A stretch of DNA of 64,000 nucleotides from Phytophthora hibernalis (lineage: Eukaryota > Oomycota > Peronosporomycetes > Peronosporales > Peronosporaceae): contig JAAKBF010000324.1 of assembly GCA_012656075.1 (NCBI GenBank), forward strand, positions 1,302,001 through 1,366,000. Reading direction: 5' to 3'. The translations under genes and the position numbers were made by a program. Below are positions 33,160-43,199 of this stretch, piece after piece. Within the stretch, counting starts at the first letter, position 1, and each line of letters opens with the position of its first letter. A model generated the notes under the pieces. It had not been told where the DNA came from. It worked only from the letters and a program-made list of their open reading frames with translations, and did no database searches.

Positions 33160-34397
33160 GTGATGGGCCAGGATGACACAACACGACGAGACGAAGCGGA
33201 TGAGGTAGCCTCAGAGACTCAGAACGAAGCGGAAACCGAGCTGCCAATGACGGAAGCAAGAGTCAGAGCACCAAATGCAAACGACGTCGACCCTGTAACC
33301 ATTCAAGAAGAACGAAGGCGGAGGATTTCCGCTGCCCAGGACGAGGAGCTGAGGTGGGCAAACCTCAAGGCCGTTCTCCGAGGCGAGGAAGCTAGCCTGA
33401 GTTACAGTGCAGCGAGAGATGCATGGAAAATGGCCGACAAGTTTGCGCTAAGCGAAGGCGGTGTGCTGTATATTATCGGAGCGAGCCGTCGGTGGGGTAA
33501 TGAAAACAGAGAAGAGACCAAGATGCGACTGGTGGTACCCACAACGATGATTCAGGAGGTATTACAGAGCTGCCACGACTCGTTAGAAGGTGGCCACCAA
33601 GGTATCGGTCGAACATACCACCGAGCGAAAATGGAGTATCATTGGATCGGACTGTACGCAGACGTTGAGCGGCATGTGCGGTCCTGCCCAGACTGCAGCT
33701 CGAGCAAAAGTCGACCGCAGCTCAGAGGGTACTCTCCTGGGAATGTACTAGTCGAGAGACCATTCCAGCTGGTGTCGATGGATTTCGTCATACCATTGCC
33801 GAAATCTCGGCGAGGAATATCGCACTGTTACTGTTTCAATGCTCGTTCAAAGGATTCGTCATGGGGAAGGCCATGTCAGATACCACCGCATTAAAAGTCG
33901 CTCAAGCGTTCGAAGAGTGTGTCTACCGAAAGTTTGGAGCTCCAGCGATGATTCGCCATGACCGAGACCCTCGGTTCATGAGCGAGGTTTTACAAGCATT
34001 TGCTGAGATGATGCAATCTCGGTCGAGGGCCACGTTGAGTTATCGTCCACAAGCAAACGGGCAGCAAGAACGATCAGTCAAGACTGTCATGCAGTCAGCG
34101 CGAGTGTATGCGGAAGACCCGTCGCAACAAGACTGGTACGAGATCGCCGAACGACTTGTCTTCGCTATCAACAACTCTCAAGACAGCACTCGGAAAGAAA
34201 CTCCGCTCTACCTCGTTCACGGGTGGGATGCCCAGTCCACGCTGCGAGCGATGTCGTCGTCACTAAAACGAGGATCCCGAGGTCAAACTGATGCGCTGGC
34301 GTGGCGACGAGAAGTGAACCGGCAACAAGAAGTTGCATGGAAAATGGCGATGGAGTACCAGAAGGTCGAGAAGGCTCGGAGAGCCCGTGAGCAATGA
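33160..34397 (+). pseudogene. X integrase
   Basis: The HHCC finger is seen at GGHQGIGRTYHRA...HVRSCPDC (about 33590-33700). The first Asp is in SMDFV (33775-33790); a shift near 33850 precedes the rest. The second Asp is in RHDRDPRF (33952-33975) and Glu is in NGQQERS (34057-34077). The catalytic triad is complete across the shift. The frame ends at 34397. Confidence 0.88.
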
Positions 34398-34599
34398 GTC
34401 GCTTAACCGACGTGAAGCAGCAGAAGTACCGAGGATACCAGAGAATGACAGCGAGAACGACGTTGTACCGAATCACGACGAGTCAGAGGTACCATTGGAT
34501 GCCGAGAGGCAGGGAGCAACGACGGAAACCGACGGCTACGAAACTTCGGACACCGCGCAGGAACAGATTGGGACATCTCCCGAAACAACTGAAGAAGCG

Positions 34600-35121
34600 C
34601 CGAGGTCTCTATTAAAGTCTGGGAGCAGGGTGTGGCTCTACATGGAAGGCGTGAAACCAGGATTGACCAAGAAGTTGGCGCACCGATGGCACGGGCCGTC
34701 CGAATCAAGAACAAGGTCGAAGAGTTCTAGATTTACCAGATCGGAGTGGTTATCCCAGTAGTGCGCATAGTACCGCTCAAGGCGGTGAATGAGTTCGGGG
34801 ACCGACCGAGGAGTCGATTGGTGACGGGGTGACCGAGGATTCAAGAACCGACTTCGATGAGGAACTGTTACCGGAAGTTAGCTGGGAACCCGACCGAGTG
34901 GATGGCGAATATGAAATGGATGGCTATTCTGGACGATCAATCACCGTTAACAACGAGCACCAATCGCGCCGTCAGAGTTCCAGGTGAAGTGGGTCGGCTA
35001 TGATGAGCCCATCTGGGAACCGGCATCGAACTTGTCATGTGGAGGGTTGCTCTACGACTATCTGCGAACTCAGCGCAGCGAACGACGACTCCAGGTGGTT
35101 CAGGTGGCCGACGAGGACTAG
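34600..35121 (+). pseudogene. X integrase tail and chromodomain-like end
   Basis: LKSGSRVWLYMEGVKPG...LAHRWHGP begins the GPY/F-type tail (34614-34700). After shifts, FQVKWVGYDEPIWEPASNL (about 34978-35035) is a chromodomain-like core and the frame ends at 35121. Similar order is seen in E4. Confidence 0.75.
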
Positions 35122-35139
35122 CTCGGAACGCTACCGAAG

Positions 35140-35340
35140 ATTGAACTGCCTACGGGGTTGGTACAGCCTGTAGAGACAGATGAAAAATGATACTGTACCA
35201 AAATGGAAGTCACCGACCGACAGTTGACTGGATCTCCTGGAAGGCTCGGTCGGATAACGAGAATGACGAATGGAACTGCCTGCGGGGTTATGCAGCCCGC
35301 AGTGTTAGACGAAGATGACTACTGCATTATAATGTATATG
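35140..35340 (+). repeat. Two-unit repeat in 3' untranslated region of X
   Basis: GAACTGCCT[A/G]CGGGGTT occurs at about 35147 and 35274, 127 bp apart, each followed by related sequence, and matches the pair in E2. It sits between the sense pol stop and the antisense gene's end, where both transcripts would terminate. Confidence 0.6.
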
Positions 35341-37817
35341 ATGTGAACGAACTCGAAGTGGATTTGGATTAAGTGGAATTTCTGGGGCCTGAACTACACC
35401 CGCAAGGAACTACATAACTCGGACAGTGCAGGAATAGCAAAAGGAATGAACGACGAAGCACGACAGCACAAGACCGAGGTCTAGACGTCGGCGGAGGAAG
35501 CAAGGTCAGCCAACACATCCAGGTTCAATGTCTGGTCAGACACGGACCCGCCGGCGGACGGTGGAGTAGCAGCGGAGTGGCCGAGTCTTTGGTTTGGCCT
35601 TCATCCTTCTCCACTTCGTCCGCTGGTCCTGGAGGAGCAGCAGCCGAGATCTGAGCGACTCACGGAGCCACGACCAAGCTGGGGTCAAAGATGAATCTAC
35701 CATGATACAAAATATCACCTCCGCCTCGGTCATGCCACGAGATACGAACAGCGGCACCGGAGAGTTGCACGACGCGAAGGTCGTGTTGAATGGGTGACTG
35801 GAGGGTGCGTCCACCCAACATTTCTGCCATAGTTGACGAGCATCCAGAGTTGCGAGCTTGCCGACCCAATCCTCGGACGCCGGAACCCAATCGATCACTT
35901 CGAACGAGTATTAGAGGTAGCTGGGCTCCAACAAAAACTCGGTAGGCGCTTCAAAAGACTTGCCGGAACATTCAACGCATCAATCCCAACAGCGATACAC
36001 TATCTGCTGGCACAGACGATCCGCTCGGAGGTTCCGAGCCTTGTTGTACTCAGCCCACGCTGCCCGTAACGTGATGACCGAGGGATCATCACCGAGCCTC
36101 TGGGTCATGCTCCGAAGGAAAGCTTCAACGGCAGAGACTTGGACCCAGTGGCGTCGCTCCCATAGCGCCAGACCGAGGTCTGCTTTCTCGGTTCGGTCGG
36201 TGGAAATGCCCTGGAACTGACGCCACATCTTGACGAACCGAGCTAATCCAGTGGCACGGGTTGAGAGTTTAGAGCCTGGCGGATGCTGGTCAATAGTGAA
36301 ACAGCACGGACTCTCCGGCAACTATGAGCGCACATGCTGCCACGGGTGGCCAGGGTTGACCCAATCCGCCATGGCCTGGATGCCAACCACCGAGCACGGG
36401 GACTCAACTCCGCGAGCAATGGGCGGAGTCAGGCTGCTGTTATGGATCTGGCACCAGGCCTCTTGTGCATCCGGAGCGGTGAACCCGGGTACCAAGTACG
36501 GACCAGTCATCAGTGCGAGACGTTGTGACGGCGTTCCGGGCGTACCTGGCACCGCCGGAGCAAAGGTGCTAGGGTCAGTGCCCCGAACGGTCGAGAGCGT
36601 GGCGGTCATTTGAGTATGCGAACGGCGGATAACTGACCGAGCTCTCGGAAGGTGCCCGGGAGTAGGCCCGGCAGGAGTCGCCGGAGTGTTGGTAACATCC
36701 TGGAGCCGAACTAACCGGAGCCGACGAAGTGGACGGAGACATGACCGAGGCCACAATCGCAGGGATCGAAGTAGACACCACCACCGAGGTCACAGGCGTC
36801 GTGACCGAAGAAGGGACCAATTCCCACCCGACGACGACAACGACGCAGAGGACGGCTGCGATACTGGGAGAGCCGGTACGCTCGCTGGAGTCGGAGGAGG
36901 CTGAGTCGTTACCGGTGAAACCGATGGAGGGGCAGCCGAGACTGTCGGCGATGACACTGTTGACGTCGGAGTCACCGAGCTTTTGGGGAAGCCGGAATAA
37001 TAGGCGATCTTGAACCTTGGGAAGACTCGGATGACGATGGGGAGCCGATGACGAAATCATCGGACGCCTCCAGGGTCTCTAGTTCCCACTGAGACCGCAA
37101 TGTGGCCAACACCGACGCATTGTGGGTGGGGCGAGGGTGGCGAAACCAACGCTGAAGAAAATGATCCATACGAGAGAATCGCAGCCGTCCGGGTATCGGT
37201 GTCGACTTCATCACCCGACAAGTCAATGACTTCGGCCGGGGTCGGATACACCGAGGACCCAGAGGCAGGCGATCCCCTCGGTGAGGTCAGTGGTGAACCA
37301 GATGGAGGACTCGGTGGCGACGCTGGTGGAGATCCAGACGGTGGACTTGGCGGCGACGCCGGAGGATACCCAAGTGGAGGGCTTGGTGGTGACCCACCCG
37401 GAGACCCCCTCGGAGAAGCCGGCAAAGACAATGCCGGAGTCCGACCTTGAGCGCGGGATCTTAGGTCTTGAGACGGACGACCCAACCGCTTGTGGGCAGG
37501 GAGGGTAGACTTCGGTGGAGGGTGCGTCGGTGTCACCTGCGGTAGGGACGTCGCCGGCGCCTGCTGTCGAAGACGGTTGCGGCAGTTCCATCGACGCTGA
37601 GACACCGCCGGAATGAGAGGCATGTCATCCGAATCCTCGGAGACGTCCCCAGCAGCTGACGATGACTTCGCGGAACGTTTCGACTCGGCGTCCGAGCCGG
37701 GAGCTTCTTGATCATCGTCCTCCGAGCTCTCCGAGGAAGCGCTACGGCTGCACTTCGAGGTGATGCTCGGAGGCGTAAGACTGAGCAGGTCCCAGTCGAT
37801 GTCATCCGCGGTGATGC

Positions 37818-37882
37818 CTAAACGAGGACAGAAGGAGAGTCAGGAATAAATGACATATCAAGGAAACACAAACATAACCTAC
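37818..37882 (-). other. Candidate intron in X antisense gene (65 bp)
   Basis: Minus strand donor GCTG|GTAGGT and acceptor CTCGTTTAG|GC behind a pyrimidine-rich stretch. Joining the exons links frame ...KTLVLASAG to ITADDIDWDLL, which then stays open for over 250 codons. Confidence 0.6.
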
Positions 37883-38891
37883 CAGCGGAGGCAAGCACCA
37901 ATGTTTTTACATCCAGTTCGCGTGGCGGCGAAGGATTGTGTTCGCGCATTTCAGACTTGCCACTTGAGCTTCAAGGGCTTGCACCTGGTGCGGTACCACA
38001 CCGACCGAGGTTTGGGGCAGATGAGTCAACCGCAGCCCGGTGCCGTGCCACTTGCTCGGTGTAAGCCACCAAACCAGCTTTGAAGCGCTCGCGCTCTTGG
38101 TGGAGGAGACGTTGCGCAGAAGTCAACGAAGACTCGGCCGAGGTTGCGCGAGCAGCCCATAGCTTCACGATGTGGTCGTGTTCTGCTATAGCTGAGCTCG
38201 CTTGGCGAAGGTGGGCGACCGCCTGGTCATGCTCTTCTCGGAGAGCGAGGTGCGTCTGTCGGAGGTCGTCCAGTATATCGCAGGTCCAACTCTCCTCTGT
38301 CGATGCTTGAGCACTGAAACGTTCGAACTTCTCTCGTTCTTGGGTCTCAGCGGAGATCCGGTCCTCGGTGTCAGCGATCTTGGCCTTGAGCTCAGCCACC
38401 TCATTGCGGAGGTCGACGACCAGCTCCGCCTCGCCCGGAGGAAGTTGAGCAGGGGTAACAACCGCTGACAAGACTTCACCGAGGTCTGTCGCGCGTTCCA
38501 TGCGGCTATCGAGCACTGAGGCGATTCGCCGAGGACGCTGGTGGACCACGCCGACGACGAGTGACCCAGTTGGAGCAGACGCTGCTCGTCGAGGGCCGGA
38601 ATTGAAGGCTCGGTCGCCGGAGCTGGAGGTGGAGTCGCACAGGCGGTGCCGGTCGGACACCCCACCGTGACGAGTCGCGGTGGTGACAGGAGACCCGGGT
38701 GTTGCTGCGGGTGCGCCGCCAAACAGATATGCCAGGACAGACGACGAGTCAGACGATGAAGGAAGTTACCGGTGATAACCCTCGGAGAGGCCAGCTTGAG
38801 GGGTGCCAGCCGCATGCTGGGGTAGCGGAATCGAGGCCTCAGTGGAGCTGAGAGTGTCGGCAGGAGCATCAGCAGCTCCCTGCGAGCGAGC

Positions 38892-38971
38892 CTGAGGAAT
38901 GGAGACATAAGTGAACGAGAGTGAGAAGATGCACAAGGTATACGAAGCGATCAAGATGGAGAAGCGCTTAC
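38892..38971 (-). other. Candidate intron in X antisense gene (80 bp)
   Basis: Donor GCGAG|GTAAGC and acceptor CCATTCCTCAG|GC on the minus strand, with a pyrimidine-rich interior. Which downstream frame is joined is uncertain because an indel follows. Confidence 0.55.
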
Positions 38972-39094
38972 CTCGCGCCAGGGGCTATGGCTGTGATAGC
39001 AGCAGCTGTGGCGTCGCTAAGAAGACGCGACGGAGGAGTGATGGGACTGATCCACGACACGCCACTACATGCACTACTTGCGGAAGTTTGCGTC

Positions 39095-39991
39095 GAGGCG
39101 GGGGAAGTTGTGGCGTTGGGTTTTGCGCGCTCGGTCGCCAGTCGGCAATGTTGTTCTTGCTGAAGGAAGGTGATCAGCGTGCTCTGATTGGCAGATTACG
39201 TCCACCGCGCGGTAGTGGTAGCAGTTTAGTGACCGAGGCCTCGGTCGGGTATAATAAATTCCCGGTCGCGGGTACGAACCTTCGTTTGTACCCTTTCAAT
39301 TTCGTACCCTCGGTCTTATAGAGCCGAGTAGAGGATCACATACTGGGATGTGTTCACACGGTATAGTTGTATTTACGTATAGGACTAGCTATAGGATTGA
39401 CTACAGAGGCTCTCAGACCCCTAGATCAACATAAATAAATCAGCAGTCTTCCCCACAAGCCACCAAAGGTCAAGTCCGTCTTCAGTAAGTCTAGCTAGCA
39501 TATCTTAGGGTCTGGATATGCTCGGCTTGTGGGATGCCTGTCAACGAACTCAAGGTACATTGAACCGAGGGTTTGTTGCTGGTTAGTCCAAGAGATTAGA
39601 GTGGCCGAGTGTTGGGAGCGACGAGGAACGTCGTTCGCCATATATGATAGTGGAACCGAGTGTTCCAGTTATATTTTACACCCGCCGAGGTCCTACCTCG
39701 GCAAACCCGTATTAGGCTTGACAGCCGGTACCCTTCTTTCTGAGGGACTGGGGTGTTGGCGCGAAAGCGCAATATTGATACTAGCCCTCGCCCGTGGCTA
39801 GTGGTGCAGGTTTTTGGGTTGAACTAATACAACCTAGGTGTACAGAGGGTTCACAGCCAACCCGGCGTAAGGGATCGTTCCTGGTCTTCAGGTATTGATC
39901 CAACGCTCGTTGACCGGTGTAGGGAAGCGAGTGTTGTTGGTGGGACTCATACCATTCGGTAGTGAGAATTTCTGCGTGATCCTACACGACA
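39095..39991 (+). repeat. X polypurine tract and 3' LTR
   Basis: Purine tract 39095-39107, then the 883-bp LTR 39109-39991 with TG...CA ends. It is followed by GACA at 39992-39995, copied from 26338-26341. Confidence 0.92.
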
Positions 39992-39995
39992 GACA

Positions 39996-41800
39996 CGCCA
40001 CGGTGCGAAAGCACCTTTCAATCCTAAGGCCTCGCGGTCGAAGTCCAACCCGGCCAAGCCTCGCGGCAAGGCCTCCGCCCTCGATGAATCCGTCGAGCCG
40101 GCCACTCGGGCTGTGGGTTCGCCACGGTGAAGTCGATCGCAATCGATGTCGCCCGACGACAATCCGAATCCTCGGTTCGTCTATAAGGACCACAGTCCCG
40201 GTGGCTCCATCGATGCTGAGCTGAACTCTCTGGTCAGTTACTCTGGCGATGAGGCTGACCAGACGACAATCCGTCGTCGCCCAAGGGCGATGAGCGTGGC
40301 GAGGACGACGAGTCCAAGCCAACCGCTGCTGTTAATGCTGCAGCTTTGGCGAATACCACCACGGACGACGCCGGTGACTGCGATGTCGAGGAGACTCCGC
40401 CGCCCAAGAACCTGACTCTGTCAGAGGATCGCGAACGCGTGCGTGTCATTCTGGACGAGCGCGCCGCGACCAAGAAGCGTGCTGCTTCACAGTCACCTCT
40501 GCAAGATGTAAACTTGGCGGAGAAGGAACCGCCGTTGTTCGAGTCTTCGTCGAACTCCGAGGAAGAAGACGGGCTGGATCGCGTGCCTGAGGTTGTCAAC
40601 TCTCTTGGAACAGCAGGAGCGCCTTGCGGCTGCTCGTCTGCGAGGCTCCTTGCGTGCCGAGTCTTCGTACTTGAAGGGCTACGTCCCGCCCGATGAGAAC
40701 ACGGGCCCGCCGTTGTTCTTGGAGCAACTCGCGGCTCCGCGCGGCCTGATCGAAGAGTGAACCTCCAAGGGCGCTTTCGAACGTACCCTGGTGGAGTTCC
40801 ACTCATTGTTTCGCAATGACTTAGAGTGTGCTGTTGGCGCCACACCGAGTCCCGCTTAAGGAATTCACCAGCTTTCGCAAGAAGGCTGAGAAGAAGGGTG
40901 GGCTTGCGCCAGTCTGGGGTTACCGCTGGGTCCAACCCGTGAACACTTCGACGAGTGCTCAGGCGGAGGACCTCTTCTAGAAGTCGCTCTTCCTTCGGGG
41001 TTACACCCTCAGAAGATTGACCGCCTCGAGGGCGAACAGACTATGTCAGCCATTCTCGATCAGCGGGATTTTCGGATTGAGTTCGCTCATCTGATCCGTA
41101 AGCGACAGCTTACCGGTTCAATGGAGGACCTCCGGCGTAAATCCATGATCAGCGCTCATGACGAGCGCAGGTATAGCGCTGCAGCTGCCGTCGCTAAACC
41201 GTCGCATTCGGCCAAGAAAGCCAGGACTACTTACGAAGCTGCCGTCGGGTCTGTACCCAGATCTCGACAGCCTTCGGGCAGTGAAACCTGGAGCCGTTCA
41301 ACCGGGTCTCATGAGTTCTGTGACGAGGGATAACTACTTTACCAAGAGTTGGCGCTTTCCTTCGCGCGCCTCTCGCGAAGAGCCCGCTCAACGTGGTAGT
41401 GTCTCCCCATTACGGTCAAGGAGGGCTGGCGGGGCCTCACATGCATTCGAGTACGAGGCTTCGGCGCGACAGGAGGTGGCTCGATCCGTGACAGGATCCA
41501 GGGACTCTTCTGTGCTTGTTCAGCAGGATGAGATCCGCAATCTTCGCGATCAGGTGGACACCCTCGAGATCGCTTTGGGTATTTGTCCCGGGGACTGGCT
41601 GGTGCGCAGTCTGGGAAGCCCGGAGCTCTCGAGGCCCTGCAAGATTCCTGGTGGACATGCGCCGTGAGGTGGCTGATCTCCACGAGCATGTGGATCGCCG
41701 GATGACCGTGTGTGAAGCGCACGCCAGTTTCCGGGATTGGGTTGTGGTCAATCTACGATCGGATAGGTGGGTCTCGCTCCAGACCCCGGAGACTATCTGA
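39996..41800 (+). pseudogene. E3 antisense gene, part after X
   Basis: This continues the frame begun at 26333: a Lys/Ala/Pro-rich N-terminus, stop near 40128, then an acidic region in shifted frames (40210-40700), AAARLRGSLRAESSYLKGY and LFLEQLAAPRGL (about 40610-40760). A Trp- and Arg-containing globular part follows (40860-41330). Next comes a coiled coil (DEIRNLRDQVDTLEIAL, about 41525-41580; DMRREVADLHEHVDRRM, 41655-41705). The coil lies about 1.5 kb from the start, as in E1. There are many shifts. Function is unknown. Confidence 0.55.
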
Positions 41801-42436
41801 GATCAGCCATCATGGGTTCGGATCTCTATGGCGCGACCATTTTAATACGCCGATCGCGATCGCGATCCCGATCAGATGGTACCAAAATAGTGGTACACTT
41901 GAAGTTTTTCTGGGCTACGAGCCAGTACGAGGTATTGTAGGGATGCGCAAAGAATCCAGTGGATAGACGGAGAGGTAGGAGGTTAAGATACAGAATAGAT
42001 TCAGATTTGCCTTGCAAGACACAAGTGGCTCATATACCTTTCCGGGAAGGAAGTATATTGGCCTACCCGACGAAAGACTACTAACTCTGTCAAGAACACG
42101 ACGTACACCTGGATAGATTGGCCAGTACGCTCGCACATCAATCTCACCACAAGATCCCGCCAAGAGGAGGCAGCAAGCAACGGAAAGGGCTACAACAGCA
42201 CAAGAAAAGGATACCCCCACGCGATCGGCTTGAACCAAGACTAGATCGCAGCACACCGACGACTGCGTGAAAAATACCCGCGTGGCCGTCACCCACCCAG
42301 ACCCCGGAAGGAGCAAGCAAGCTCCAGCCTCCGCCTTGCTCACCACTGAACGTCTTCGCGAACACCGGAAGAGCGTAAACCGCTAAGCCGTCGGGTACAC
42401 AAGGTGACTACAAGGTTTCATTCGCGCTAGATCAAC
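41689..42436. repeat. Z repeat, copy 1 (LTR-like, about 745 bp)
   Basis: Matches 55329-56056 in the same orientation, nearly identical over 41935-42240. Both copies end in GACTACAAGGTTTC before diverging. The size and lack of coding suggest a solo LTR, but the left 100 bp could also belong to a coiled-coil ORF, so the ends are not settled. Confidence 0.6.
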
Positions 42437-42527
42437 GGAGTACGCCCTCCGACAGTCGGCAGTCTGGGCGTACCGTGCGCAAGCTTCGACCGCGTCAGCG
42501 ATTTTTGAGAAGCAGCTTCGCCACAAT

Positions 42528-43166
42528 GGTGCGCGTGCCCGCATCTTCTCGTGATTCACAGGATGTCCACCGAGAAGATGTCAAGACCAAGACGGAACTA
42601 GGGAATGAGTCGTCGACGGATGATGGATCGCAGCCGACGGCATTGAAGACGCCAGGATCAACTGATCGCCAGAGTGCTGAGAGGAGCTCTGACGATGCGA
42701 AGGAGGAAGATTCAGTGATGGACCTAGAAGAAAGCCTCAACCCCCTCCCTTCGGGGACTCCGCGGATCACGATGCGAATCGCGATCCACCGGATGAAGAT
42801 CCGACGGTGAAAACGAAGGACCTTCATCCACCAAAACGCCTCCAGTCTCACGCTCGACATCGAAGAAGAAGAAGTCGAAGGACTCGCGTAAGAAACTGAA
42901 GGCACCAGAGTCCGAAGCCGAAGAGCAAGACAACTCCCAGGTTTGGACGGACGATCTGTTGGAGTCCGCGTTCCATTACAAGAGCCAGTACAGACTCATG
43001 CACGAGAACCCGGTAATATAGATAATGCGTCCGAAGCCGATTGGATAACTGCAAGGCTCAGTGAAGGCACCGAGAGACGAATCCAGCAAACTCGATGGGG
43101 TAACGATCCTGATGCGTATGCTGAAAGAAGCAGGGATCGTTCTTGGCTTCTGCAACGAATGACGTT
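42528..43166 (+). pseudogene. E3 antisense C-terminal part or separate ORF, Lys/Glu-rich
   Basis: The plus frame from ATG 42526-42528 is acidic and Ser-rich. After a shift near 42800 it becomes KKKKSKDSRKKLKAPESEAE, then WTDDLLESAFHYKSQYRLM, with a stop near 43020 and a readable tail to 43160. The Trp and helix pattern could be a Myb/trihelix-like domain, but I cannot confirm this. It runs antisense to and overlaps E3's pol end. Confidence 0.45.
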
Positions 43167-43199
43167 GGGCCGGTGAGCCTTACCAATACGGTTCATACG

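Larger units (their letters stand above)
35530..39050 (-). pseudogene. X antisense gene with two candidate introns
   Basis: Read from the 3' LTR towards pol. First is an Ala-rich exon (about 38972-39090), intron 38892-38971, then a Ser/Ala/Pro segment. A coiled coil follows (about 38080-38450, frame 37971-38660: AELKAKIADTEDRISAETQE and later Leu-rich helices). Next are intron 37818-37882, an acidic Ser/Asp part, a proline repeat of 12 residues (about 37306-37410), a VIDLSGDE segment, and a helix and Trp-rich region (35980-36756 in one frame with a single stop, then 35536-35898). Several shifts break it. No known domain was recognised. It is opposite and convergent to gag-pol. Confidence 0.65.
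26342..39991 (+). mobile_element. X: 13.65-kb Ty3/gypsy element with two RNase H domains and an antisense gene
   Basis: Direct LTRs 26342-27228 and 39109-39991 have TG...CA ends and are flanked by GACA (26338-26341 and 39992-39995), a 4-bp target duplication. Between them are leader, gag, PR, RT, RNase H, a second RNase H, integrase and a chromodomain-like end on the plus strand (27338-35121), then about 4 kb holding a minus-strand gene. The LTRs differ at only a few percent of positions, yet gag and pol contain many frame breaks. The dual RNase H places it near the oomycete Chronos-type elements. Confidence 0.93.
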
